NCBI RefSeq assembly: GCF_008705135.1
Contig: NZ_CP023694.1
Span: forward strand, 6,429,001-6,493,000
Direction of reading: 5' to 3'
DNA: 64,000 nucleotides
DNA from: Streptomyces coeruleorubidus
Lineage (GTDB): Bacteria > Actinomycetota > Actinomycetes > Streptomycetales > Streptomycetaceae
Shown: one piece after another, positions 47,227 through 54,812 of the stretch
Position numbering within the stretch: the stretch's first letter is position 1
Layout: each line of letters begins with the position of its first letter
Position numbers and translations under genes: made by a program
The notes under the pieces: generated by a model
Seen by the model: only the letters and a program-made list of their open reading frames with translations
Databases searched by the model: none
Told to the model about the DNA's origin: nothing

Positions 47227-47910
47227 ATGGCCTCTGAACCTGCCCGCCCCCTCGGGCGCAGAGAGCGCAGCAAGCAGCGGGTTCGGGACCGCATCTACAC
47301 CTCTGCCCTGACCCTCTTCGCGGAGCAGGGTTACGACCGCACCACGATCGACCAGATCGCCGAGCACGCCGACGTGGCCCGGGGCACCTTCTTCAACTAC
47401 TTCCAGCGCAAGGAAGACCTGGTCACCGCCTGGGCCGAGGCCCGGAAGCGGCGGCTGGAGCAGTGCATGGAAGAGTCGATGAAGTCCCGGAACGACGATG
47501 TGACGGTGCACCTGGAGAGGTGCATGGCGGCACTGGCGGAGTTCAACGAGTCCGAGCGGGAGATCACCGCCGCCATGCTCCAGGCCTGGGTGAAGGCCGG
47601 CCAGCCACTCCTCGAAGAGCCCTACGCGGGCCAGGTCTTCGCGAACATCATCGAAGCCGGGCGCCAGCGCGGGGAGGTCGCCTTCGACATCGATCCGATG
47701 CGGGTCGGCAACATCCTCCGTGATTCGTACCTGGGCCTGCTCTACCGCTGGTCGCAGAACCCGGGCGGGCGCGTACCGCTCCACATCGAACTGCGCGAGG
47801 TCCTCAGGATCGTCCTCACGGGCGTCCTGTCGTACTCCCAGCACGGGCGCGGCACTCCGGCGTCGCCGGCTCCCGCCGCGACCCCGCTCGCACCGGCGTC
47901 GCAGGCGTAG
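47227..47910 (+). CDS. TetR-family regulator
   Basis: 227 residues from ATG 47227 with GAGGAAG just upstream. The open frame begins at 47158, but that start would lie in the promoter. N-terminal helix-turn-helix: RIYTSALTLFAEQGYDRTTIDQIAEHADVARGTFFNYFQRKEDLV. The C-terminal ligand domain is of AcrR type, without the features of ArpA-like butyrolactone receptors. The last 25 residues are Pro/Ala-rich. As the last island gene it may regulate the PKS or the MFS pump. Ligand unknown. Confidence 0.9.
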   Translation: MASEPARPLGRRERSKQRVRDRIYTSALTLFAEQGYDRTTIDQIAEHADVARGTFFNYFQRKEDLVTAWAEARKRRLEQCMEESMKSRNDDVTVHLERCMAALAEFNESEREITAAMLQAWVKAGQPLLEEPYAGQVFANIIEAGRQRGEVAFDIDPMRVGNILRDSYLGLLYRWSQNPGGRVPLHIELREVLRIVLTGVLSYSQHGRGTPASPAPAATPLAPASQA

Positions 47911-47930
47911 AACCCGGCCAGGGCTCGGAC

Positions 47931-47960
47931 CGGCCCGCCGACCGTCAGGTCGGCGGGCCG
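47931..47960. terminator. Bidirectional terminator between TetR gene and glgX
   Basis: A perfect 13-bp stem (CGGCCCGCCGACC / GGTCGGCGGGCCG) with a GTCA loop lies between the convergent stops at 47910 and 47990. Confidence 0.88.
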
Positions 47961-47989
47961 CTGTCGCCGGGGTCCGGCGAAACGATGCC

Positions 47990-50257
47990 TCAGCCCGCGA
48001 CCCGCAGCAGCAGCACCGCCCGCGCCGGCATCGTGATCTCCGTCCCCGCCCGGTGCTCCACCCCCGGCGCCTCCCCCTGCTCCTCCAGGCTCGTGTCGAC
48101 GACGACCTCGTACCGCTCCGCCCAGGGCGGCCCCGGCAGCACGAAGCTCACCGGCCCCTCGCCCGCGTGCAGAACCGCGAGGAAGCTGTCGTCGAGGATC
48201 TGGTCGCCGCGCTCGTCCCGGCCCGGGATGTCCCGGCCGGAGAGGTACATGCCCAGGGCGGCGGCGGGCGCGTACCAGTCCTGCTCCGTCATCTCGGTGC
48301 CCCGGGACGTGAACCAGGCCAGGTCGCGCAGGCCGTCCGCGGTCTGGGCCCGGCCCGAGAAGAACGCCCGGCGCCGGAGCACCGGGTGCCGGTGGCGCAG
48401 CTCGATCAGCCGCGAGGTCAGCTCGGACAGCGCCTTCCAGCCCGGGTCCTGAAGCAGGCTCCAGTCCACCCAGCCGATCTCGTTGTCCTGGCAGTACGCG
48501 TTGTTGTTGCCGCCCTGGGTGCGGCCCAGTTCGTCGCCCGCGAGCAGCATCGGCACACCCGTGGACAGCAGCAGCGTGGTCAGCAGGTTCCTGAGCTGAC
48601 GCCGCCTGAGCGCGGTGACGCCCTCGTCGTCCGTCTCGCCCTCGGCGCCGCAGTTCCAGGACCGGTTGTCGTCCGTGCCGTCCCGGTTGCCCTCACCGTT
48701 GGCCTCGTTGTGCTTGCGCTCGTAACTCACCAGGTCGCGCAGGGTGAAACCGTCGTGCGCGGTGATGAAGTTGACGGACGCGTACGGCCTGCGCCCGCCC
48801 CAGGCGTACAGGTCGCTGGAGCCGGACAGGCGGTAGCCCATCTCCCGTACGTCCGGCAGCGCGTGCCGCCAGAAGTCCCGTACGGCGTTGCGGTACCGGT
48901 CGTTCCACTCCGTCCACAGCGGCGGGAACGCCCCCACCTGGTAGCCGCCCGACCCCACGTCCCACGGCTCGGCTATCAGCTTCACCCGGCGCAGCACCGG
49001 GTCCTGGGCGATGACCGCCAGGAACGGGGAGAGCATGTCGACGTCGTGCATGGAGCGGGCCAGCGCCGCCGCCAGGTCGAAGCGGAAGCCGTCCACGCCC
49101 ATCTCCGTCACCCAGTACCGCAGGGAGTCGGTGATGAGCCGCAGCACGTGCGGCTGGACCACGTGCAAGGTGTTGCCGCAGCCGGTGTAGTCGGCGTAGC
49201 GGCGGGGGTCGTCCTGGAGACGGTAGTAGCCGCGGTTGTCGATGCCCTTCAGCGACAGCGTCGGCCCCAGCTCGCCCGCCTCCGCCGTGTGGTTGTAGAC
49301 CACGTCGAGGATGACCTCGATCCCGGCCGCGTGCAGGGCGCGCACCATGCGCTTGAACTCGCCGACCTGCTGGCCCGTCGTCCCGGAGGCCGCGTAGGCC
49401 GCGTGCGGGGCGAAGTAGCCGATGGAGTTGTAGCCCCAGTAGTTCCGCAGGCCTCTGCGCAGCAGATGGTCCTCGTGCGCGAACTGGTGCACCGGCAGCA
49501 GCTCCACCGCCGTCACGCCCAGCTTCACCAGGTGCTCGATCGCCGCCGGGTGCGCGAGGCCGGCGTAGGTGCCGCGCAGCTCCTCGGGGATGTCCGGGTG
49601 CAGCCGGGTGAAGCCCTTGACGTGCAGCTCGTAGATCACCGAGTCCGCCCAGGGCGTCTTCGGGCGGCGGTCGTCCGCCCAGTCGTCGTCATCGTGGACG
49701 ACCACGCCCTTCGGGACGTACGGCGCCGAGTCGCGGTCGTCGCGCACGGTGTCGGCGACGTGCTGCTGCGGCCAGTCGCGGACGTGCCCGTACACCTCCG
49801 GGGGCAGGATGCCGTAGTCGTTTCCCGGACCCGCGTCGACCGCCCGCGCGTACGGGTCGAGGAGCAGCTTCGCCGGGTTCCAGCGGGCGCCGGTCCACGG
49901 GTCCCAGCGGCCGTGCACCCGGTAGCCGTAGCGCTGCCCGGGCAGCACGCCCGGGACGAAGCCGTGCCAGATCTCGTGGGTCAGCTCGGCGAGCCGGACC
50001 CGCGACTGGTTGCCCGCCTCGTCGAAGAGGCACAGCTCGACCCCTTCGGCCCCGCCCGCCCACAGGGCGAAGTTGGTCCCGGCCACCCCGTCCGGGCCGA
50101 CCCGGAACCGGGCGCCGAGCGGCGTCGGCGCGCCCGGCCGGGCGGCCACCGTGGGCGGCGGCGCGGCCCGCCGTGCGCCGTTCACGGCGGCGGCCTGGCG
50201 CCCGTTCTCGGTGGCCTGATGGCCGGCCACCGCCTCCTGCTCGGCTGCGCTGGACAC
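47990..50257 (-). CDS. glgX: Glycogen debranching enzyme GlgX
   Basis: 755 residues from GTG 50257 (GGGAGG 7 nt upstream). After an Ala-rich ~45-residue leader come a CBM48 domain (GVAGTNFALWAGGAEGVELCLFD) and a GH13_11 barrel with nucleophile Asp in DGFRFDLAAAL, Glu in LIAEPWDVG and Asp in TAHDGFTL. It hydrolyses alpha-1,6 branches of phosphorylase-limited glycogen, so it works with GlgP and GlgB at the other end of the window. It is monocistronic and convergent with the TetR gene. In the synteny I recall it would follow the two-component system directly; here the island separates them. Confidence 0.94.
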   Translation of the reverse strand: MSSAAEQEAVAGHQATENGRQAAAVNGARRAAPPPTVAARPGAPTPLGARFRVGPDGVAGTNFALWAGGAEGVELCLFDEAGNQSRVRLAELTHEIWHGFVPGVLPGQRYGYRVHGRWDPWTGARWNPAKLLLDPYARAVDAGPGNDYGILPPEVYGHVRDWPQQHVADTVRDDRDSAPYVPKGVVVHDDDDWADDRRPKTPWADSVIYELHVKGFTRLHPDIPEELRGTYAGLAHPAAIEHLVKLGVTAVELLPVHQFAHEDHLLRRGLRNYWGYNSIGYFAPHAAYAASGTTGQQVGEFKRMVRALHAAGIEVILDVVYNHTAEAGELGPTLSLKGIDNRGYYRLQDDPRRYADYTGCGNTLHVVQPHVLRLITDSLRYWVTEMGVDGFRFDLAAALARSMHDVDMLSPFLAVIAQDPVLRRVKLIAEPWDVGSGGYQVGAFPPLWTEWNDRYRNAVRDFWRHALPDVREMGYRLSGSSDLYAWGGRRPYASVNFITAHDGFTLRDLVSYERKHNEANGEGNRDGTDDNRSWNCGAEGETDDEGVTALRRRQLRNLLTTLLLSTGVPMLLAGDELGRTQGGNNNAYCQDNEIGWVDWSLLQDPGWKALSELTSRLIELRHRHPVLRRRAFFSGRAQTADGLRDLAWFTSRGTEMTEQDWYAPAAALGMYLSGRDIPGRDERGDQILDDSFLAVLHAGEGPVSFVLPGPPWAERYEVVVDTSLEEQGEAPGVEHRAGTEITMPARAVLLLRVAG

Positions 50258-50445
50258 CTGTCAGCCTCCCGCGGCTCGTGGAACGACGGGGGACAGAGGG
50301 GTGCGGTCCTGTGCTCCGGCCCGGGTCGCGGCTCCCCTGCGCGTCGTCCTCCCCACTGTTCTGCCCAGAGCGTGGGTCGCACTCACGTTTCCCCGGGGGC
50401 GGGCATGGTCGTTTCCCGGGGCCGCGGCCGGTCGTTGGGCACCTC

Positions 50446-51690
50446 GTGAGGCACGTACAAGGGCGCGCGCGGCGCGCGAGGGCCGCGCTGGCCGCCGTAG
50501 TGACATGGGCAGGGCTCCTGACCGGGGCCACCGGCTGTACCTCGGACGACGTGGGCGGGATCGCCGGGGCGTTCGGCGCGCCCCCGGCGCCCGACGACCT
50601 CATCCGGGTCTCGCCCGACGACGGCAGCAGGGGTGTGCGCCCCGGGAAGAAGCTGCGGGTGCACGTGCCCCACGGCAGGCTGGAGTCGGTGAAGGTGGTC
50701 CGGTCGCAGGACGCGCAGGAGTCCCCGGTGCCCGGGCACCTCTCCGACGGCGGACTGACCTGGGAACCCGACGACGAGCGGCTCGCGCTGGCCGCCAGGT
50801 ACACGATCGACGCGGTGGCCGTGGACGGTGACGGACGCCGCTCCGCCCGGCACACCACCTTCACCACGTACGTCCCGGAGGAACGCTTCATCGGCTACGT
50901 CAGCCCGGAGAACCGGGCCACGGTCGGCACCGGCATGATCGTCTCGCTGGAGTTCAACCGGAAGATCGCCGACCGCGCCGCCGTCGAACGCGCGGTGGAG
51001 GTCACCGCCCGCCCGGCCGTCGAGATCCGCCCCCACTGGTTCGGCCGGACCCGCCTCGACTTCCGCCCCGAGCACTACTGGAAACCCGGCACCCAGGTCA
51101 CCGTCGCCCTGCGCCTGCGGGACGTCGAGGGGGCGCCCGGCGTCTACGGCCTCCAGCACAAGACGTTCTCCTTCACCGTCGGCCGCAGCCAGGTCTCCGT
51201 GGTCGACGCCGCCCGGCACACCATGGAGGTGTGGCGCGACGGCGAGTCGCTCGCCACTGTGCCCGTCACGGCCGGAGCCCCGAAGACCACCACGTACAAC
51301 GGCAAGATGGTGGTGACCGAGATGCTCGAGGTCACCCGGATGAACGGTGCCACGGTCGGCTTCAAGAAGCGCAACGGCAAGGGCGAGTACGACATCCCGG
51401 ACGTCCCGCACGCCATGCGCCTGACCGACTCCGGCACCTTCCTGCACGGCAACTACTGGGCGGACCACTCCGTCTTCGGGCGTACCAACGTCAGCCACGG
51501 CTGCGTCGGACTGCGCGATGTGAAGGGCGGCGGCTCGGACACCCCGGCCGGCTGGTTCTTCGACCGCAGCCTCATCGGCGACGTCGTCGAGGTCGTCCAC
51601 AGCAATGACAAAAAGGTCGCTCCCGACAACGGGCTCGGAGGCTGGAATATGGGCTGGAATGCATGGAAGGCGGGCAGTGCGGTGAAGTAG
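50446..51690 (+). CDS. L,D-transpeptidase lipoprotein (first of a pair)
   Basis: 414 residues from GTG 50446. A type II signal peptide ends with LLTGATGC, the likely lipobox. Two Ig-like domains (~45-240, with YTIDAVAVDGDGR and VSLEFNRKIADRAAV) precede a YkuD catalytic domain with GTFLHGNYW and SHGCVGLRD (Cys ~353). It should form 3-3 cross-links in peptidoglycan at the membrane/cell-wall interface. The open frame extends far upstream of the start but has no homology there and no ribosome-binding site. A paralogue follows at 51846 in the same orientation, 155 bp away. Confidence 0.92.
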   Translation: MRHVQGRARRARAALAAVVTWAGLLTGATGCTSDDVGGIAGAFGAPPAPDDLIRVSPDDGSRGVRPGKKLRVHVPHGRLESVKVVRSQDAQESPVPGHLSDGGLTWEPDDERLALAARYTIDAVAVDGDGRRSARHTTFTTYVPEERFIGYVSPENRATVGTGMIVSLEFNRKIADRAAVERAVEVTARPAVEIRPHWFGRTRLDFRPEHYWKPGTQVTVALRLRDVEGAPGVYGLQHKTFSFTVGRSQVSVVDAARHTMEVWRDGESLATVPVTAGAPKTTTYNGKMVVTEMLEVTRMNGATVGFKKRNGKGEYDIPDVPHAMRLTDSGTFLHGNYWADHSVFGRTNVSHGCVGLRDVKGGGSDTPAGWFFDRSLIGDVVEVVHSNDKKVAPDNGLGGWNMGWNAWKAGSAVK

Positions 51691-51845
51691 CAGGACAGGG
51701 GGGCGGGTTGGCCGGCGTTCCGTTGGGACCGAACAGTGACAATCGGGGGCCGCCGGGCCGTCCGACCTGTGGTTACTATTCGCCGGTGCGCGGGGGACAC
51801 GCGCAGGGGTGCGGGCCTGACCAGGCCCGGGGAGGGGAGAACAAC

Positions 51846-53078
51846 TTGAACGGGCGACCGATATCGGGGGCGTCGGTTGGCGGCAGGCACGGGCTGCTCG
51901 CGCTGATCATGGGCGTGCTGCTGCTCGCCGTCACGGCGTGCGGCGGCGGGGGGACCGGCTCCGGTTCCGGTGCGGGCGCCGGCAAGGGCAAGGGCGCGGA
52001 CGCCGCGCAGAGCAAGCAGTCCGAGGCCGTCGTCGGCATCACCCCCGAGGACGGCGCCAAGTCCGTCGACACCAGCGGGGCGCTGAAGGTCACCGCCGCC
52101 AAGGGCAAGCTGACCGAGGTCGAGGTCAAGGACGCCAAGGGCAAGAAGGTCGACGGCGAGATATCCGGGGACGGCGCCACCTGGACGCCGTCCACCCACC
52201 TGGCCGCCGCCACCAAGTACACGGTCCACGCGGTCGCAAAGGACTCCGAGGGCCGCACGGCCGCGGAGGACGCGGGCTTCACGACCCTGACCCCGAAGAA
52301 CACCTTCATCGGCACCTTCACCCCCGAGGACGGCTCCAAGGTCGGCGTGGGCATGCCGTTCTCCATCCGCTTCAGCCGGGGCATCACCAACCCGGACGAC
52401 GTCGAGAAGGCCATCCGCATCAAGACGGAACCGGCCGTGGACGTCGAGGGCCACTGGTTCGGCAACGACCGTCTCGACTTCCGCCCCGAGAAGTACTGGA
52501 AGCCCGGCACCAAGGTGACCGTCGACCTCGGCCTCGACGGCGTCGAGGGCCGCCCCGGTGTCTACGGCGAGCAGGACAAGAAGGTCGAGTTCACCATCGG
52601 CCGCAACCAGGTCTCCGTCGTCGACGCCAAGAAGCTCACCATGAAGGTCATGCGCGACGGCAAGGTCTTCAAGACCATCCCGGTCACCACCGGCAAGCCC
52701 GGCATGGAGACCTGGAACGGCCAGATGGTCATCAGCGAGATGCTCACGGTGACCCGGATGAACGGCGAGACGGTCGGCTACGGCGGCGAGTACGACATCA
52801 AGGACGTCCCGCACGCCGTGCGCCTCACCACCTCCGGCACCTTCCTGCACGGCAACTACTGGGCGGGCGGCGCCTTCGGCAACTACAACGCCAGCCACGG
52901 CTGCATCGGCCTGCGCGACGTGCGCGGCGGCTGGGACAAGAAGGTGCCGGCCGCGTGGTTCTTCAACCACTCGATGGTCGGTGACGTCGTGATCGTCAAG
53001 AACTCCGAGGACCGCATCGTCGACCCGGACAACGGGCTCAACGGCTGGAACATGTCGTGGGAGAAGTGGAAGAAGTAA
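51846..53078 (+). CDS. L,D-transpeptidase lipoprotein (second of a pair)
   Basis: 410 residues from TTG 51846. The ribosome-binding sequence GGGGAG lies 6 nt before it and no ATG or GTG fits the signal peptide. Lipobox LLAVTAC, then a Gly/Ser/Lys linker, two Ig-like domains and a YkuD domain with GTFLHGNYW and SHGCIGLRD (Cys ~353). It resembles the upstream gene throughout the Ig and YkuD domains, a tandem duplication. The 155-bp gap between them probably contains its own promoter, though no hexamers were clear. Confidence 0.93.
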   Translation: MNGRPISGASVGGRHGLLALIMGVLLLAVTACGGGGTGSGSGAGAGKGKGADAAQSKQSEAVVGITPEDGAKSVDTSGALKVTAAKGKLTEVEVKDAKGKKVDGEISGDGATWTPSTHLAAATKYTVHAVAKDSEGRTAAEDAGFTTLTPKNTFIGTFTPEDGSKVGVGMPFSIRFSRGITNPDDVEKAIRIKTEPAVDVEGHWFGNDRLDFRPEKYWKPGTKVTVDLGLDGVEGRPGVYGEQDKKVEFTIGRNQVSVVDAKKLTMKVMRDGKVFKTIPVTTGKPGMETWNGQMVISEMLTVTRMNGETVGYGGEYDIKDVPHAVRLTTSGTFLHGNYWAGGAFGNYNASHGCIGLRDVRGGWDKKVPAAWFFNHSMVGDVVIVKNSEDRIVDPDNGLNGWNMSWEKWKK

Positions 53079-53096
53079 CTCTTCGCTGCTGACAAG

Positions 53097-53130
53097 AGGG
53101 CCCCGGTGTGACGGACCGCACCGGGGCCTT
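53097..53130 (+). terminator. Terminator of the L,D-transpeptidase genes
   Basis: A 10-bp stem (GGCCCCGGTG / CACCGGGGCC, extended by a G-T and an A-T pair) with a 10-nt loop, 20 bp after the stop. Confidence 0.85.
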
Positions 53131-53159
53131 CGCCGTTAGTGGGCGTTAACCTGCTGCCC

Positions 53160-53927
53160 ATGACCGTCTCTCTCGAAGTCGCTGAAGGCGTCGGCACGCT
53201 CCGTCTCGACCGCCCGCCCATGAACGCGCTGGACATCGCCACGCAGGACCGGCTGAAGGAACTCGCCGAGGAGGCCGGGCGCCGCGAGGACGTGCGGGCC
53301 GTGGTGATCTACGGCGGCGAGAAGGTGTTCGCGGCCGGCGCGGACATCAAGGAGATGCAGGCGATGGACCACACCGCGATGGTCCTGCGCGCCCGCGCCC
53401 TCCAGGACTCGTTCACGGCGGTGGCCCGGATCCCCAAGCCGGTCGTCGCGGCCGTGACCGGCTACGCACTCGGCGGCGGCTGCGAACTCGCGCTGTGCGC
53501 GGACTTCCGCATCGCCGGCGAGAACGCCAAGCTCGGCCAGCCGGAGATCCTGCTCGGCCTGATCCCCGGCGCGGGCGGCACCCAGCGCCTGGCCCGCCTG
53601 GTCGGCCCCTCCAAGGCCAAGGACCTGATCTTCACCGGCCGGATGGTGAAGGCCGACGAGGCGAAGGAGATCGGGCTGGTGGACCGGGTCGTGCCCGCCG
53701 ACGAGGTGTACGCGCAGGCGCACACCTGGGCGGCGAAGCTGGCACAGGGCCCGGCCCTCGCGCTGCGCGCCGCCAAGGAGTCGATCGACACGGGCCTGGA
53801 GACGGACCTCGACACGGGCCTGGCGATCGAACGGAACTGGTTCGCGGGCCTGTTCGCCACCGAGGACCGCGAGCGCGGCATGCGCAGCTTCGTGGAGGAA
53901 GGGCCGGGCAAGGCCAAGTTCCTCTGA
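53160..53927 (+). CDS. Enoyl-CoA hydratase/isomerase family protein
   Basis: 255 residues from ATG 53160; a start at 53139 in the same frame would add seven residues of promoter-like sequence. Crotonase fold with the oxyanion-hole segments GADIKEMQAM and ALGGGCELALCADFRIAG, and the catalytic Glu region in GQPEILLGLIPGAGGTQRL. It hydrates enoyl-CoA esters, for example in fatty acid beta-oxidation. TAACCT (53147-53152) ends 7 bp before ATG with no ribosome-binding site, so the mRNA may be leaderless. Substrate specificity cannot be told from sequence alone. Confidence 0.93.
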   Translation: MTVSLEVAEGVGTLRLDRPPMNALDIATQDRLKELAEEAGRREDVRAVVIYGGEKVFAAGADIKEMQAMDHTAMVLRARALQDSFTAVARIPKPVVAAVTGYALGGGCELALCADFRIAGENAKLGQPEILLGLIPGAGGTQRLARLVGPSKAKDLIFTGRMVKADEAKEIGLVDRVVPADEVYAQAHTWAAKLAQGPALALRAAKESIDTGLETDLDTGLAIERNWFAGLFATEDRERGMRSFVEEGPGKAKFL

Positions 53928-54135
53928 AGGACTCCTCCGAGGGCTTGCCCTTGACGCGGTGTCTGATCCGGGTCCCTCGATGGGGCGGTTCACGGCAGCT
54001 CGAGGCACCTTTGAGCGTGTCCGGTCGGGGGAGTCCGCCGGTTGCCCCGGAACGGGCCGTCGTCGCAGGCCGGAGAGGCTGCGGGCGATTTCGAAGTGTC
54101 GCTGGCACATGCCGTCGGCCCGCCGGTCCGCACCT

Positions 54136-54164
54136 CGTTCCCGGGGGCGTATTCCCCGGGAACG
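54136..54164 (+). promoter_or_regulatory. Perfect 11-bp inverted repeat upstream of the ATPase gene
   Basis: CGTTCCCGGGG / CCCCGGGAACG with a 7-nt loop, ending 36 bp before the ATG at 54201. It is either an operator or a 5'-UTR hairpin. The rest of the 273-bp gap after the hydratase gene (53928-54135) shows no gene that I can support. Confidence 0.5.
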
Positions 54165-54200
54165 GCCCCCGAGGGCGCTCCGGGCGGCCATGATGGGGGC

Positions 54201-54704
54201 ATGGCGGGGCTGGAGGGTATGGAACAGCCGCGGGGACACGCACATGCGGCCGCGGCGCGCTGGTCGCCGACCGTCGAGGACGAACGCGCGCTGAAGGCGC
54301 TGGAGTTGTACGGCAACCCGACGGAGGCGGAGGTGCCGCTGCCGTCCCGCCCCGAGTCCGCGGCCACCGCCAGACGGCTGACCCAGGTCGTCGTCCTGCG
54401 CCACTGGGGGCTCACCCCCAAGACCACCGAGGACGCGGTCTTACTCGTCTCCGAACTGGTGGGCAACGCCGTACGCCACACCGGCGCCCGTGTCTTCGGA
54501 CTGCGCCTGCACCGGCGCCGCGGCTGGATCCGCGTCGAGGTCCGTGACCCGTCCCGGGGGCTGCCCTGCCTGATGCCGGTCCAGGAGCTGGACATCAGCG
54601 GCCGGGGCCTGTTCCTCGTCGACAAGCTGGCCGACCGCTGGGGGGTCGATCTGCTGCCCCGCGGGAAGACCACGTGGTTCGAGATGCGGGTCAACGACCG
54701 CTGA
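54201..54704 (+). CDS. RsbW/anti-sigma-type ATP-binding protein with one TTA codon
   Basis: 167 residues. A HATPase_c domain of the small anti-sigma/serine kinase kind: N box SELVGNAVRHTGA, G1 region EVRDPSRGLP, and GRGLFLVDKLADRWGV. Proteins of this family bind and inhibit sigma factors or anti-anti-sigma factors and are numerous in streptomycetes. Leu codon 81 (54441-54443) is TTA, so translation should depend on bldA. The start is uncertain: ATG 54201 has GGGGG almost directly against it, and ATG 54219 has GGAGGG in the same position. Confidence 0.85.
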   Translation: MAGLEGMEQPRGHAHAAAARWSPTVEDERALKALELYGNPTEAEVPLPSRPESAATARRLTQVVVLRHWGLTPKTTEDAVLLVSELVGNAVRHTGARVFGLRLHRRRGWIRVEVRDPSRGLPCLMPVQELDISGRGLFLVDKLADRWGVDLLPRGKTTWFEMRVNDR

Positions 54705-54800
54705 GGACCGCCGCCGACCGGGCTCGACGAGCGGTGTGACCTGCGACGGCTCGCCCGGCCGCCGATCGGGCGAATCACCGGTTTCCCCGCGAGGCGGACC

Positions 54801-54806
54801 TTAAAT
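54801..54806 (+). promoter_or_regulatory. Possible -10 of a leaderless promoter
   Basis: TTAAAT ends 6 bp before the ATG of the beta-propeller gene, the spacing of streptomycete leaderless transcripts, and no ribosome-binding site is near enough. No good -35 is seen. Confidence 0.4.
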
Positions 54807-54812
54807 GGTGCA

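Noticed and set aside
47227..47910. TetR protein as a gamma-butyrolactone receptor
   Set aside because: Its helix-turn-helix and C-terminus look like generic AcrR; no ArpA-like conserved tryptophan region or ARE-type operator recognised.
32937..47910. Island as an integrative element with att sites or integrase
   Set aside because: No integrase, transposase, tRNA or flanking direct repeats were found at either edge.
47720..50449. Plus-strand 909-codon frame opposite glgX
   Set aside because: Antisense shadow of GlgX; composition not protein-like.
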